From Bacteroidales bacterium (GTDB lineage: Bacteria > Bacteroidota > Bacteroidia > Bacteroidales > Bacteroidaceae), in the NCBI GenBank assembly GCA_015060865.1, contig SUXS01000017.1, positions 23,146-87,145 on the forward strand: a DNA stretch of 64,000 nucleotides, given 5' to 3'. The position numbers were made by a program, and so were the translations under genes. Shown here piece after piece: positions 27,353-37,684 of the stretch (position 1 is its first letter; each line of letters begins with the position of its first letter). Under the pieces are notes generated by a model. It ran no database searches, was not told where the DNA came from, and worked only from the letters and a program-made list of their open reading frames with translations.

Positions 27353-28807
27353 CTAGCGTCTTCTCCAAAAAGATGTGGTAAACATTAACAAAATAGTAAA
27401 CAACTCCAAACGTCCCACGAGCATAAGAAAGGATGCAAGCCATTTGGCCGAGGCGGGCAGGGCACTCCAAGAGTAGGCCGGGCCTAAGGTGCCGAGGGCA
27501 GGACCGATGTTGCCTACGCAGCTTACCGAGATGCTGTATCCCTCCACGAAATCGAGGCCCATGACCATAAAGGCAAACCACCCGATGAAGATGAGCAGGA
27601 AGTAGAGGCAGGTGAAGGTGAGCACCGTGGCTCGTGTGTCGCCACTGATGACATTGCCGTCCATGCGCACGGGGATGACGGCATTGGGGTGAAGGATGCG
27701 GTTGAACTCACCGCGTATGCTCTTGGCCAGGATGGCAACGCGGCCACACTTCATGGCACCGGTGGACGAACCGCCACAGGCTCCGAAGAACATGACGAAG
27801 CTGAGCAGCATCCACAGATAAGGGGGCCACTGCATGTAGTCGGCTGTGGCAAAGCCCGTGGTGGTCTGCAACGACACTACTTGGAAGAGGGATATGCGGA
27901 ACGCCTTCTCTATACCAATATCGCCCTGTGCCAGCAGGCCCAGTGTGATGACGAGCGTGAAGCCCAGCACGGTGAACAGGTATACGCGAAACTCGGTGTT
28001 GCGGTACAGTTCGCGCAGCTTGCCCTTGAACAGCAGCAGGAACAGCAGAGTGTAGTTGATGCCGCTGAGGAACATGAACAGGGTAATCACGTAATCGATC
28101 TGCACCGAGTCGAAAGCGCCGATGCTACCTTGCCGCGTAGAGAATCCGCTCGTGGCAATGGTGGTGAGTCCGTGGTTGACGGCATCGAACCATCCCATGC
28201 CACATACCCGGAGCGATACAGCGCAGGCTACTGTGAGCATGATGTAGATGGCGAAGATCCAGCGCGAACCTACCGACACGCGGGAGTGTATCTTTCGGTG
28301 GCTTACACCCGTGGACTCGGCAGCAAAGAGTTGCACCTTGTCGATGCCGAACATGGGCAGAATAGCTACGGTGAAGAACACGATACCCAGACCGCCCAGC
28401 CATTGCGTAAGGCTGCGCCAGAGGAGCAACGCGTGGGGTTGGCTCTCTATGTTGTCGAGGATGGAGGCTCCCGTGGTGGTGAAGCCCGACATGGATTCAA
28501 AGAAGGCATCGGTGAAGCTCGGGATGTGTCCGCCCAGCCAGTAAGGTAGGCTGCCGAAGAGGGCAAAGGCTATCCAGCAGACCGTGATGGTGATGTAGCT
28601 GTCGCGGCGCGAGAACTCTCCCTTGCTGCCCTTACCGATGATAAGGCACCATAGTCCGGTAAGGGTGGTGGCCAGTGCCGATACGAGGAAGCCGAACAGG
28701 TCGTTGCCCTCGAGGAACGGCGAGGCGATGCCGAACAGTAGGAATATGCCTGCCAACAGAATCAGCAGGGTGCCTATGATGCGGGATATGGTCTTGAGGT
28801 GTATCAA
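27353..28807 (-). CDS. trkH: Trk-type potassium uptake membrane protein
   Basis: 484 residues, about ten to twelve membrane segments. Pore-loop patterns are visible, such as SMSGFTTTGASIL (about 108-120), a TTIATSGFSTR loop (about 215-225) and LQTTTGFATADY (about 310-320), matching the selectivity-filter loops of TrkH/KtrB. It moves K+ (probably with Na+ or H+) and is gated by the cytosolic TrkA ring. ATG overlaps the trkA stop by 4 bp, consistent with coupled translation. Confidence 0.95.
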   Translation of the reverse strand: MIHLKTISRIIGTLLILLAGIFLLFGIASPFLEGNDLFGFLVSALATTLTGLWCLIIGKGSKGEFSRRDSYITITVCWIAFALFGSLPYWLGGHIPSFTDAFFESMSGFTTTGASILDNIESQPHALLLWRSLTQWLGGLGIVFFTVAILPMFGIDKVQLFAAESTGVSHRKIHSRVSVGSRWIFAIYIMLTVACAVSLRVCGMGWFDAVNHGLTTIATSGFSTRQGSIGAFDSVQIDYVITLFMFLSGINYTLLFLLLFKGKLRELYRNTEFRVYLFTVLGFTLVITLGLLAQGDIGIEKAFRISLFQVVSLQTTTGFATADYMQWPPYLWMLLSFVMFFGACGGSSTGAMKCGRVAILAKSIRGEFNRILHPNAVIPVRMDGNVISGDTRATVLTFTCLYFLLIFIGWFAFMVMGLDFVEGYSISVSCVGNIGPALGTLGPAYSWSALPASAKWLASFLMLVGRLELFTILLMFTTSFWRRR

Positions 28808-30141
28808 TTGAAATATTTCTCTATACGTTTAATCATGGATGCAAGGCAGAAGGCCACTACGTGGTCGCCTGGCTGTATCTGTGTAGAGCCGGTGACGAGG
28901 ATACCTTCGCCGTCGCGCACGAGTCCGCCGATGGTGACTCCCTTGGGCAGGCTGATGTCTTTGACCTGCGAGCGGGTGATGCGTGCGCCCTCCTTGACGA
29001 TAAACTCGGCCACGTCGGCATTGGCAAAGGTGAGGCACTTGACGTTCGACACGTCGGCATCGAGCAGCAGCTGGTATATGTAGCTGGCGGCAATCTTTTT
29101 CTTGTTGATGACGGAGCCTATGTCGAGGCTCTCGGCCATGCTGATGTAGTCGATATTCTCCACCTCGGCAATGGTCTTGAACACTCCCATACGCTTGGCC
29201 GAAAGGCAGGCGAGGATATTGGTCTCGGCGCTGTCGGTGAGTGCCACGAAGGCATCCACATTGTCGATACCCTCTTCGGAGAGTAGCTCGTGGTCGCGAC
29301 CGTCGCCATTGATGACCATGACGTTGTCGCTCACCATTTCGGTGAGCCAGCGGCAGCGGGCGAGGTCGCTCTCGATAATCTTGAGGCTCATGTCCTCGCT
29401 GATGAGCTGGGCACTGCGCACGGCTATGCGGCTGCCTCCCATAATCATGACGTTGTGGATAGACTCGTACTCGTCCTTGCCAGTGATGTGGCGTATGTAG
29501 GTGAGCGAGCGCTTGGTAGTCATGAAGTATACGAGGTCGCCTGCCTGCAGCATGTCGTCACCGCCGGGGATGATGGTCTCGCCCATACGCTTGATGGCTA
29601 CGATATGGTAGGGTTGTTCCTTCTTTATTTGGAAGATGGGCGTATTGAGTATCAGGGCATTGTCGCGCAACTTCACACCGAGCATCACGAGGGCTCCTCC
29701 GCTGAACTCCCACCACTGGCGTATCCAGCTCAGGTGGAGGCCATCGGCAATCTCCTTGGCAGCCAGCATCTCGGGGTAGATGAGCGAGTCGATGCCGAGA
29801 TTATTGAAGAACTCCTTGTTCTTGGGCTGCAGGTATTCGTAGTTGTCGATGCGTGCAACGGTCTTCTTGGCTCCCAATGAGTGGGCGAGCATGCAGGCGG
29901 TGATGTTGGTGCTCTCCTCAGGGGTTACGGCTACGAAGAGGTCGGCATCGGCGACACCCGCGTCCTTCAGACTACTGATGGAAGTGGGACTGGCGGCGAT
30001 GGTCATGAGGTCGAAGTTAGAGTCGAGGTTGGCCATACGCTCTTCGTTGGCATCCATGAGCACGATGTCGTGTTGCTCGTCGGAGAGCATCTTGGCAAGG
30101 TGTGTACCTACGGCTCCTGCGCCGGCGATGATGATTCTCAT
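28804..30141 (-). CDS. trkA: Trk potassium uptake regulator
   Basis: 445 residues with duplicated RCK units. The first Rossmann fold starts MRIIIAGAGAVGTHLAK (GxGxVG) with an acidic VLMDANEE site for NAD(H); its C-lobe follows (about 140-225). The second (about 228-445) starts VMIMGGSRIAVR, with the glycine motif altered as often in the second half. The RCK ring binds nucleotides and gates TrkH. It follows dxs by 71 bp in the same direction. Confidence 0.95.
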   Translation of the reverse strand: MRIIIAGAGAVGTHLAKMLSDEQHDIVLMDANEERMANLDSNFDLMTIAASPTSISSLKDAGVADADLFVAVTPEESTNITACMLAHSLGAKKTVARIDNYEYLQPKNKEFFNNLGIDSLIYPEMLAAKEIADGLHLSWIRQWWEFSGGALVMLGVKLRDNALILNTPIFQIKKEQPYHIVAIKRMGETIIPGGDDMLQAGDLVYFMTTKRSLTYIRHITGKDEYESIHNVMIMGGSRIAVRSAQLISEDMSLKIIESDLARCRWLTEMVSDNVMVINGDGRDHELLSEEGIDNVDAFVALTDSAETNILACLSAKRMGVFKTIAEVENIDYISMAESLDIGSVINKKKIAASYIYQLLLDADVSNVKCLTFANADVAEFIVKEGARITRSQVKDISLPKGVTIGGLVRDGEGILVTGSTQIQPGDHVVAFCLASMIKRIEKYFN

Positions 30142-30198
30142 TGTATGGTAGTCTTTTTTATTGTATTACGATTCTCGGGGCACTCAGAGCACTCGGAG

Positions 30199-30226
30199 AA
30201 CCTCTTCATTCATCATTCTACATTCA
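30199..30226. repeat. heptamer array (single arm) at dxs/trkA junction
   Basis: On the minus strand the words GATGAAT, GTAGAAT and related 7-mers follow each other, partly overlapping the last codons of dxs. No inverted partner lies close by. Weaker than the arrays at 24793 and 38625. Confidence 0.45.
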
Positions 30227-32120
30227 CCCTCTTCTCCATCTCCTTCGCGATGCTCTCGGCATCGATTCCGCACTGACGGCACAGCTCGGGCACGGAGCCG
30301 TGCTCGATGAACTCGTCGGGGATGCCCATGCGGCGTATGTCGGGATGGTATCCGTGGTCGGCCATGAACTCCAGTACGGCACTTCCGAGGCCTCCCTTGA
30401 TGGTACCGTTCTCGAGGGTGATGACATGCTTGAACTTACGGCCCACCTCGTGGAGTATCTCTTCGTCGATGGGCTTGAGGAAACGCATGTCGTAGTGGGC
30501 GGCGCTGATGCCCTTGGCGGCTACGCGTTCCACGGCTTCGGCAGCGAGGTTGCCTATGGAGCCGATGCTGAGTATGGCGATGTCGTCACCATCGTGCAGC
30601 TTGCGTCCCTTGCCTATGGGCAGCTCCTCGAAGGGGCAGTGCCAGTCGACCAGCTTGCCGCGTCCGCGGGGATAGCGTATGGCGAAGGGACCCTTGTCGG
30701 GGAGTTGGGCCGTATACATCAGGTTGCGCAGCTCATGCTCGTCGTAGGGCGCCGCGATGGTGAGGTTCGGTATGGGACGCAGGAAGGCGAGGTCGAAGGC
30801 ACCATGGTGTGTGGGACCATCTTCGCCTACCAGTCCGCCGCGGTCGATGCAGAGCACCACGTTGAGGCGGCTGATGGCCACGTCGTGTATGACATTGTCG
30901 TAGGCACGCTGCAGGAACGACGAGTAGATGTTGCAGAAGGGTACGAGCCCATCCTTGGCCATACCTCCCGAGAAGGTCACTGCGTGGCCCTCGGCAATGC
31001 CTACATCGAAGCAGCGGCAGGGGAGTTTCTCCATCATGATGTTGAGCGAGCAGCCTGTGGGCATGGCGGGGGTTACGCCCACGATGCGCTTGTTCTGCTT
31101 GGCCAGTTCGAGCAGCGTATGTCCGAACACATCCTGGAAACGGGGCGGCTTGCCCTCGTCGTGAGTCTCGAAGCGTTCGCCCGTCTCGGCGTCGAACAGT
31201 CCGGGAGCATGCCATTGGGTGGGGTCCTCCTCGGCCGAGGCGAAACCTCTGCCCTTGATGGTATGTATGTGGAGCATCTTGGGACCGTGCATGTCCTTGA
31301 TGGTGCGCAGCACGCGCACCAAGGCGATGACGTCGTGCCCGTCCACGGGGCCGAAGTAGCGGATGTTCATTCCCTCAAACACGTTCTGCTGCTTGGTGAG
31401 GAGCGACTTCACGCTGTTGTTGAATCGGATGAGGCGCTCGCGCCCGCCATCCTTCATCATACCCAGTTTGTGGAGCACCTTCGCAAAGCGGTAGCGCCAC
31501 TTGTTGTAGCTGGGTGTGGTGGTGAGTCCCAGGAGGTATCGCTTGAATCCGCCCACCGAGCGGTCGATGGACATCTTGTTATCATTGAGCACGATGAGCA
31601 TGTCGTTGTCGCTCTCCGACACATTGTTTAGACCCTCGAAGGCGAGTCCTCCGCTCATGGCTCCGTCGCCGATGATGGCCACCACGCGACGTTTGTCCTC
31701 GCTCAGTTTCTTGGCCGCCACGGCCATGCCGAGGGCGGCAGATATGGAGTTCGATGCGTGTCCGCAGGTGAAGGTGTCGTATTCGCTCTCTTCGGGCGAG
31801 GGAAACGGCTTCAGTCCCTTGTATTTACGGTTGGTGTGGAACTGCTCGCGTCGTCCGGTGAGTATCTTGTGAGCATACGCCTGATGCCCCACATCCCATA
31901 CCAGCCGGTCGTTGGGTGTGTTGTACACGTAGTGCAGGGCTACGGTCAGCTCTATCACGCCGAGTGTAGACCCGAAATGTCCGGGATTGTGGGATAGTTC
32001 GTCGATAATGAATTGGCGCAGCTCTTCGCACACCCGGGGCAGTTGGTTCAGCTTCAAACGCCGCAGATCCTCAGGATATTGTATCGAATTTAGAATATTT
32101 TTACTCGCTTCCTTACTCAT
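30213..32120 (-). CDS. dxs: 1-deoxy-D-xylulose-5-phosphate synthase
   Basis: 635 residues from the ATG at 32120; an in-frame ATG at 32171 lies upstream of the predicted -7 box and was rejected. Thiamine-diphosphate domain with [18 protein letters not shown] (GDG-N25-N type) and the transketolase-like middle domain with [17 protein letters not shown]. It condenses pyruvate and glyceraldehyde-3-phosphate, the first step of the MEP isoprenoid pathway. First gene of dxs-trkA-trkH. Length is typical. Confidence 0.97.
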   Translation of the reverse strand: MSKEASKNILNSIQYPEDLRRLKLNQLPRVCEELRQFIIDELSHNPGHFGSTLGVIELTVALHYVYNTPNDRLVWDVGHQAYAHKILTGRREQFHTNRKYKGLKPFPSPEESEYDTFTCGHASNSISAALGMAVAAKKLSEDKRRVVAIIGDGAMSGGLAFEGLNNVSESDNDMLIVLNDNKMSIDRSVGGFKRYLLGLTTTPSYNKWRYRFAKVLHKLGMMKDGGRERLIRFNNSVKSLLTKQQNVFEGMNIRYFGPVDGHDVIALVRVLRTIKDMHGPKMLHIHTIKGRGFASAEEDPTQWHAPGLFDAETGERFETHDEGKPPRFQDVFGHTLLELAKQNKRIVGVTPAMPTGCSLNIMMEKLPCRCFDVGIAEGHAVTFSGGMAKDGLVPFCNIYSSFLQRAYDNVIHDVAISRLNVVLCIDRGGLVGEDGPTHHGAFDLAFLRPIPNLTIAAPYDEHELRNLMYTAQLPDKGPFAIRYPRGRGKLVDWHCPFEELPIGKGRKLHDGDDIAILSIGSIGNLAAEAVERVAAKGISAAHYDMRFLKPIDEEILHEVGRKFKHVITLENGTIKGGLGSAVLEFMADHGYHPDIRRMGIPDEFIEHGSVPELCRQCGIDAESIAKEMEKRVNVE

Positions 32121-32140
32121 TTCATAGAGGATTATCGTAG

Positions 32141-32172
32141 CAAAGATAGTACAAGACAAACGAAATCCCAAA
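32141..32172 (-). promoter_or_regulatory. promoter of dxs-trkA-trkH
   Basis: On the minus strand, TTTG (32172-32169), 20-bp spacer, TATCTTTG (32148-32141): a perfect match to the Bacteroidetes consensus. Predicted start near 32135. Confidence 0.85.
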
Positions 32173-32315
32173 TCTCTGCGAACTAAAATGGAAAAACTAT
32201 AATTTTATCTATAAAACAAGGCTTATAAAAACGACTATAGCACAAGAAAAGACCATCCCACTTGATTAATCACACCACTAAGATTCTTCACGCAGAATGA
32301 ATATCGTACCCAATA

Positions 32316-33002
32316 TTATAGCCTCCCCTCATCTGCATAACTATAATAGCCGCTATCTGTAAAGACAACGTGGTCGAGCAGGCTGATGTTCAGCAGGCGT
32401 GCGGCCTCCTGTACCTGGCGTGTGAGGCGGTCGTCGTGCGTGCTGGGGCGTAGGCTTCCCGACGGGTGATTATGGCAGAGGATGATGGAGGTGGCCCGCT
32501 TGAGTAGCGCTTCGCGCAGGATGAGGCGCACGTCGACTACCGTCTCGGTGAGTCCGCCCATGCCGATGCGCACCGAGTCGATGACCGAGGATGATTGGTT
32601 GAGCAGGAGCACGTGGCACTCTTCTACGGCAAGGTCGCGCAGGAGAGGGTAGAAGTACTCGTATACCTGTGCTGCCGAACGCACTTGCCGGCGCTCGGGC
32701 TGCTCTACGGCACGCCGACGGCCCAGTTCGCAGGCTGCGATGATGGCCACGGCCTTGGCGGGGCCTATGCCCTTGAAGCGGCACAGCTCGTCTACACTGA
32801 GGCGCCCCACCTGGTCGATGCTGTTGTTATATGCCGCCAGCACCTTCTGCATGAGCCCTACGGCCGAGTCCTCATCGTTCCCCGATCCTATAAGAATGGC
32901 CAGCAGTTCGGCATTGGTCAATGCCTGAGCGCCCTTGCTCATCAACTTCTCACGTGGACGGTCCTCCTCAGCCCAGCGGTTTATGGCTAACTTGTCTGTC
33001 AT
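32316..33002 (-). CDS. radC: RadC-family JAB/MPN-domain protein
   Basis: 228 residues from the ATG at 33002 (starts TDKLAINRWAEEDRPREKL, the usual RadC N-terminus; an in-frame ATG at 33065 adds an atypical tail). Helix-hairpin-helix region LCRFKGIGPAKAVAIIAACELGRR (about 70-95), then a JAMM motif with CHNHPSG and a downstream Asp (about 175-190). Despite the name, a role in DNA repair is not supported by experiment; JAMM metalloprotease-like activity is presumed. Confidence 0.93.
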   Translation of the reverse strand: MTDKLAINRWAEEDRPREKLMSKGAQALTNAELLAILIGSGNDEDSAVGLMQKVLAAYNNSIDQVGRLSVDELCRFKGIGPAKAVAIIAACELGRRRAVEQPERRQVRSAAQVYEYFYPLLRDLAVEECHVLLLNQSSSVIDSVRIGMGGLTETVVDVRLILREALLKRATSIILCHNHPSGSLRPSTHDDRLTRQVQEAARLLNISLLDHVVFTDSGYYSYADEGRL

Positions 33003-33087
33003 AGCGGTTTTGAATAAAAAAGAATGGACAACCGACTTGGGCATTTCCTTCTCCCATTCGTCCATTGTCCATTTAGCTTTTAATATA

Positions 33088-33103
33088 GCAGAGCACGCTC
33101 TGC
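33088..33103 (-). terminator. small hairpin after efp
   Basis: GCAGAG-CACG-CTCTGC forms a 6-bp stem 7 bp beyond the efp stop. Only a weak A/T tract follows, so its function as a terminator is uncertain. Confidence 0.4.
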
Positions 33104-33109
33104 GTTGTA

Positions 33110-33676
33110 TTACATCTTCACACGACCTACGTATGAGCCATCGCGAGTGTCAACCTCAACGAACTCACCTTCTGTGATGAAGAGGGGCACGCGGATCTCA
33201 GCGCCAGTCTCCAGTGTGGCAGGCTTGAGAGTGTTGGTGGCGGTGTCGCCCTTGAGGCCGGGCTCGGTGTAGCTGATCTGGAGCACCACCTTGGTGGGGA
33301 GCTCTGCATAGAGTACAGTGTCGGAAGAAGCGTCAGATACCACCTCTACGGTCATACCCTCCTTCAAGAAGGCAACGCCTGTGATGAGTTCCTTGGCAAT
33401 GGGAGCCTGGTCGAAGGTCTCGTTGTTCATGAAGATGAAGTCCTCACCCTCCTGATAGAGATACTGGTAGGGACGACGCTCTACGCGTACATCCTCGAGC
33501 TTCTCACCGATGTTGAAGCGGCGCTCCAGCACGTAGCCGTCAACCACGTCCTTGAGTGTAGTACGCATGAAAGTGTTACCCTTACCGGGCTTTACATGAA
33601 GGAAATCGATACAGAAGTACAGCTTTCCGTCCATGCGGATGCAGGTACCTTTCTTGATGTCTTGTGCATTAATCAT
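33110..33676 (-). CDS. efp: elongation factor P
   Basis: 188 residues, three beta-barrel domains. The N-terminal KOW-like domain carries the [10 protein letters not shown] loop, with Lys32 as the conserved tip residue that helps peptide-bond formation at polyproline stretches. The C-terminal signature [22 protein letters not shown] is present. No gene for a modifying enzyme is nearby in the window. Divergent from rpmH. Confidence 0.97.
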   Translation of the reverse strand: MINAQDIKKGTCIRMDGKLYFCIDFLHVKPGKGNTFMRTTLKDVVDGYVLERRFNIGEKLEDVRVERRPYQYLYQEGEDFIFMNNETFDQAPIAKELITGVAFLKEGMTVEVVSDASSDTVLYAELPTKVVLQISYTEPGLKGDTATNTLKPATLETGAEIRVPLFITEGEFVEVDTRDGSYVGRVKM

Positions 33677-33733
33677 AACTTTGTCTCGTCTTTATTTATA
33701 CTTATTTATTACTTTTCTGCTGTTTTCCGAGTG

Positions 33734-33765
33734 CAAAATTACAAGAAAACGGCAAAATGCCCAAA
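33734..33765 (-). promoter_or_regulatory. promoter of efp
   Basis: Minus strand TTTG (33765-33762), 20-bp spacer, TAATTTTG (33741-33734). Both boxes are perfect. It lies back to back with the rpmH promoter, only 25 bp apart. Confidence 0.85.
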
Positions 33766-33790
33766 TCTTTCGTATAAAAACAGCACATTT

Positions 33791-33822
33791 TTTGGTGATT
33801 TCAAAAAAAGTCCCTACTTTTG
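33791..33822 (+). promoter_or_regulatory. promoter of rpmH
   Basis: TTTG (33791-33794), 20-bp spacer, TACTTTTG (33815-33822): perfect consensus on the plus strand. The leader to the rpmH ATG is about 70 nt. Confidence 0.85.
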
Positions 33823-33900
33823 CAACCCGATTACGCAGCCTAACGACGAAAAAGGGCGCTAAGACAAAGAAAAGAAAGAACAATAAAATAGTACAGAGCA

Positions 33901-34062
33901 ATGAAAAGAACATTTCAACCTTCTCTGAGAAAGAGAAAGAACAAACATGGTTTCCGTGAGAGAATGGCTACCGCTAATGGTCGTCGTGTGTTGGCTGCCC
34001 GTCGTGCAAAGGGTCGCAAGAAATTGACAATTTCTGACGAGTTCAATGGTTTGAAGAAGTAA
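33901..34062 (+). CDS. rpmH: 50S ribosomal protein L34
   Basis: 53 residues, beginning [18 protein letters not shown] and rich in Arg/Lys, the clear L34 pattern with a C-terminal extension ([13 protein letters not shown]) typical of Bacteroidetes. Found by direct translation, as it is short. It is a single-gene unit with its own promoter and a perfect terminator, not linked to rnpA or dnaA here. Confidence 0.97.
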   Translation: MKRTFQPSLRKRKNKHGFRERMATANGRRVLAARRAKGRKKLTISDEFNGLKK

Positions 34063-34085
34063 TTCTCTCCGCAAGAAGAATAATA

Positions 34086-34119
34086 AAATGAGGGTGACGA
34101 TATATCGTCACCCTCATTT
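34086..34119 (+). terminator. terminator of rpmH
   Basis: AAATGAGGGTGACGA pairs perfectly with TCGTCACCCTCATTT around TATA, followed by ATTATTA. The symmetrical A/T flanks allow bidirectional use. Confidence 0.9.
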
Positions 34120-34325
34120 ATTATTAGTACTTTTGCCAATCAGCACTTGCAAGACTATAAAGCACGCAACATAAAAGGTTTTCATGAAAGGAAAGCGAGC
34201 CGCTAACCCATCCTTAGATGCACACAACATCCCCGAAAGAGTCTTTTGCTGGGGAGCCTTGAAACAAAAGCAAAAAAACACGCCAACAGAGATAGGCGAA
34301 GATGCACATCTCCCTACAAGCATTT

Positions 34326-34952
34326 TTATCGCATATCAATCACTTCATTCGCCGGATATTCCTTCTCCCTATAAGTAAAGGTATGCTGCGAGAAAGTTAG
34401 CCCATTACGAAAGGCTCGAATTTCAATTCTATATTCCCTATTCTCAGCCAAAACAAGATCCACAATCTTCGGTTCACCAGAAGCAGTAAGATAAAGCACC
34501 ATTTTGGACAGGTCTTGCTGAGAAGTCTTGGGTACAAGGCTGATTACATGCAGCCATTCGTCACCTACGTTCCTATCACCCTCATCTACCGGCAAAAAGT
34601 ATTCATCAAAAGTCTGCAGCAACATATAGGGATTAATGCTCTGCAACTCTTCATCAGTAGGATTACTAATATACAGCTCACTGTAGGAGATATCATTTTG
34701 CAGAGTCCACAGAGTAGTCCCATCAAACCAGATTCTCATATCATCGGTATCAAAGCAGAATTTCTCACCTTCCATCAGGAATCTACCATTTGTGCGAACC
34801 CCTTCTTCATTTAGACGGAACCGAAGTTCCACCCCCTTATTCTGAAATAAGGCAGCCGTCTTGCCGAGCCACACCTCTGCTACATTCTGCGCTCCCACCC
34901 AAACAGGAGCAAAGGCCAACACTATCATTACTATAAAAGTCCAACTCCTCAT
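34326..34952 (-). CDS. LolA-like periplasmic outer-membrane lipoprotein chaperone
   Basis: 208 residues from the ATG at 34952, which places a proper signal peptide at the N-terminus (RSWTFIVMIVLAFAPVWVGA); in-frame ATGs at 34973 and 34988 would extend it by 7 or 12 residues. The mature part is a half-barrel LolA-like fold with the pattern GRFLMEGEKFCFDTDDMRIWFDGTTLW and SISP-like repeats. Bacteroidales place this gene directly after ftsK, as here (gap 93 bp). It should carry lipoproteins across the periplasm. Confidence 0.85.
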   Translation of the reverse strand: MRSWTFIVMIVLAFAPVWVGAQNVAEVWLGKTAALFQNKGVELRFRLNEEGVRTNGRFLMEGEKFCFDTDDMRIWFDGTTLWTLQNDISYSELYISNPTDEELQSINPYMLLQTFDEYFLPVDEGDRNVGDEWLHVISLVPKTSQQDLSKMVLYLTASGEPKIVDLVLAENREYRIEIRAFRNGLTFSQHTFTYREKEYPANEVIDMR

Positions 34953-35045
34953 TCTATATACACAATTCTCCATATGCGGGTTCACCATCTGTTAATTCTT
35001 AAAACTAAGACAACTAAAATTTACACATTATAGGCACATGTACTT

Positions 35046-37490
35046 TTAAACATTATTCAAGCCTTCAAGTTTCATCTCCAAATCCATCTCATCGGCACAG
35101 AGCACCTGACGAGGCTTGCTGCCGTCGACGGGACCTACGATGCCGGCCTTCTCGAGCTGGTCCATGATGCGACCTGCGCGGTTGTAGCCGATGGAGAACT
35201 TGCGCTGGATGAGCGATGTAGAACCCGACTGGTGCACTACGACCAGGCGTGCTGCATCCTCGAACATGGGGTCGAGGCGCTTTAAGTCTACATCGTCGAG
35301 GTTGCTGCCTTCGCCAGCATTCTCGTCCACATACTCGGGCAGGTAGAACGCCGTGGGATAGCCCTGCTGCTCGCTGATGTACTTACCGATGCGCTCCACC
35401 TCGGGAGTGTCGACAAAGGCACACTGCACACGCACGGGGTCGCTGCCCTGAAGGAAGAGCATGTCGCCCTTACCAATGAGCTGGTTGGCTCCGGGGCGGT
35501 CGAGGATGGTGCGCGAGTCAATCATGGCCGATACGCGGAAGGCGATACGGGCAGGGAAGTTGGCCTTGATGGTACCAGTAATGATGTTCGTCGTGGGGCG
35601 CTGGGTAGCGATAATCATATGTATACCTACGGCACGGGCCAACTGGGCGATGCGGGCAATGGGGAGCTCTACCTCCTTGCCGGCAGTCATGATAAGGTCG
35701 CCAAACTCGTCGATGATGACCACGATGTAGGGCATATACTTGTGGCCCTTCTCGGGGTTGAGCTGGCGGTTGATGAACTTCTCGTTATACTCGCGCAGGT
35801 TGCGCACACCAGCTGCCTTGAGCAGGTCGTAGCGGGTGTCCATCTCCACGCAGAGCGACTTGAGGGTCTGCACCACCTTGGTGACATCGGTGATGATGGC
35901 ATCTTCGCCGTCGGGGAGCTTGGCCAGGAAGTGTTTCTCGATGGAGGAGTAGATGCTGAGCTCCACCTTCTTGGGGTCGACCATCACGAGCTTCAGCTCG
36001 GCGGGGTGCTTCTTGTAGAGGAGCGAGGTGATGATGGCGTTCAGACCTACGGACTTACCCTGACCGGTGGCACCAGCCACGAGGAGGTGGGGCATCTTGC
36101 AGAGGTCGAACATGAGTATCTCATTCGTGATAGTCTTACCGATGGCTACAGGCAGTTCATAGGTAGACTCTTGGAATTTGCGACTGTTGATGACCGAGTA
36201 CATCGACACCACTTGGGGATTGGCATTGGGAATTTCTATACCGATGGTGCCCTTGCCGGGTATGGGGGCGATGATACGGGTACTGAAGGCGGCAAGCGTC
36301 AGGGCGATGTCGTCTTCGAGGTTCTTGATCTTCGAGATGCGCACACCTGGGGCAGGGGTAATCTCGTAGAGCGTGATAGTGGGGCCCACGGTGGCCTTGA
36401 TAGAGGATATCTCGATGCCGAAGTTGCGCAGCGCCTGGATGATGCTATCTTTCTTGGTATTCTGCTCGTCGCGGTCGACAAGGAAAGCATCATCGTTGCC
36501 CTTGTTGAGCAGGTCGATGGTGGGGTATTTGTAGCGTGAGAGGTCGAGCTTGGGGTTGTAGGGTTCGACAATCTTCTCGGCTACCTCCTCTTCGTTGACC
36601 TCGATGGTGAATTCAGCCTCTTCCTCCTGCTTCTCGGCTGGGTTTTGCTCTGCCTCGTCAGCGGGGACATCGACAATCTCCAGTTCCATATTCTCCGGCT
36701 CTTCCATCTTTTCAGACTCTTGCTCCACCGTGTTCCATTCAATCTCTGTAGGTTGCTCCGTAATGGAAAAGTCCACATCATCGTGTTGACTAGAGATTTC
36801 TTCTTCAGCAGGTTCTACCATCTCATCCTCATCTTTACCCGGCAACAAAGACTTTGGATGGAGCAGTTTCCTTACAAACTCTATCGTATTATTCGTAAGA
36901 TACATGCAAAAGAGTATTGCCGTTACAATCAGAATTATCGCAATACCAGGCAAGCCAAATTGGACACTGAGCCATTCCGCAACATTGTGTCCATGATAGC
37001 CACCCCAATAAATTCCCGACTCTACGAACCAACGGTCTATAGTAACGCTCAAAAAAAGAGACCCCCAAACCAACATTACAGCGCAACAGATTCCCCAATG
37101 TTTAAGATTGAACTTGTAAGTCCGCATAAGATTGAGGCCCAGCACTAACAAGAATGCTGCTACGCTATAGGCTGATATTCCAAAGCATCCATTGATAAGT
37201 GTTTGAGCTATATGTGCCCCACTGCGCCCTGTAGCGTTTTCCACATCATCAGCCGCCACATTAAGTTCTGTAACATCTTGATGTTCCAGTGCACTCTGAT
37301 CAGCACCGCCATTAAGTATAAAAGAGGTAAATGCCAACATCAAATACAATGACACCATCACACAAAGTAGCCCAACAACAAACTGAGCGGTTTCGTTTTT
37401 TATTGCCGAACGAATATCCTTTATCCATTTAATCTCCCTCTTCTCTTTATGCGCCTTTTCCTTTTTTGGTGCTTTCTGTTGTGTTGCCAT
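35046..37490 (-). CDS. ftsK: DNA translocase FtsK
   Basis: 814 residues. Four N-terminal membrane helices (about 38-60, 100-120, 133-150, 178-200), an acidic Glu-rich linker (about 218-330), the RecA-like motor with Walker A GATGQGKS and Walker B VVIIDEFGDL, and a C-terminal gamma winged helix (SIGYNRAGRIMDQLEKAGIV). It pumps chromosome ends through the septum and activates XerCD at dif. The linker is short compared with E. coli FtsK, normal for Bacteroidetes. A -7 box TAACTTTG lies at 37533-37540. Confidence 0.97.
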   Translation of the reverse strand: MATQQKAPKKEKAHKEKREIKWIKDIRSAIKNETAQFVVGLLCVMVSLYLMLAFTSFILNGGADQSALEHQDVTELNVAADDVENATGRSGAHIAQTLINGCFGISAYSVAAFLLVLGLNLMRTYKFNLKHWGICCAVMLVWGSLFLSVTIDRWFVESGIYWGGYHGHNVAEWLSVQFGLPGIAIILIVTAILFCMYLTNNTIEFVRKLLHPKSLLPGKDEDEMVEPAEEEISSQHDDVDFSITEQPTEIEWNTVEQESEKMEEPENMELEIVDVPADEAEQNPAEKQEEEAEFTIEVNEEEVAEKIVEPYNPKLDLSRYKYPTIDLLNKGNDDAFLVDRDEQNTKKDSIIQALRNFGIEISSIKATVGPTITLYEITPAPGVRISKIKNLEDDIALTLAAFSTRIIAPIPGKGTIGIEIPNANPQVVSMYSVINSRKFQESTYELPVAIGKTITNEILMFDLCKMPHLLVAGATGQGKSVGLNAIITSLLYKKHPAELKLVMVDPKKVELSIYSSIEKHFLAKLPDGEDAIITDVTKVVQTLKSLCVEMDTRYDLLKAAGVRNLREYNEKFINRQLNPEKGHKYMPYIVVIIDEFGDLIMTAGKEVELPIARIAQLARAVGIHMIIATQRPTTNIITGTIKANFPARIAFRVSAMIDSRTILDRPGANQLIGKGDMLFLQGSDPVRVQCAFVDTPEVERIGKYISEQQGYPTAFYLPEYVDENAGEGSNLDDVDLKRLDPMFEDAARLVVVHQSGSTSLIQRKFSIGYNRAGRIMDQLEKAGIVGPVDGSKPRQVLCADEMDLEMKLEGLNNV

Positions 37491-37532
37491 ATACTTATAT
37501 TCCTCCTATCCTGCTTTTGAATTCAATTTTTG

Positions 37533-37540
37533 CAAAGTTA
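37533..37540 (-). promoter_or_regulatory. -7 box of ftsK
   Basis: TAACTTTG on the minus strand, perfect match; ATTG 20 bp upstream (37561-37564) is a near-match -33 box. Leader to the ATG about 35 nt. Confidence 0.65.
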
Positions 37541-37684
37541 TGAATTGTTTCGCTTTTCCACAATATTTTACCATATTTTAGCTAAAATGGATTTCAATTA
37601 CGCATTAACATAAACAAACATCCGCGCTTTCATTTTTACTATAGAAAACACGTCTTCTTATTTCAGGACTTAACGTTACAGAGT

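Noticed and set aside
30141..31631. 496-codon open frame on the plus strand opposite dxs
   Set aside because: It is the antisense of a clear Dxs coding region in GC-rich DNA, has no known family pattern and no promoter or ribosome site.
34120..34378. 64- and 69-codon frames between rpmH and the LolA-like gene
   Set aside because: No promoter, no recognisable domain, and one overlaps the LolA-like gene. The 34120-34325 gap shows nothing else I can support.
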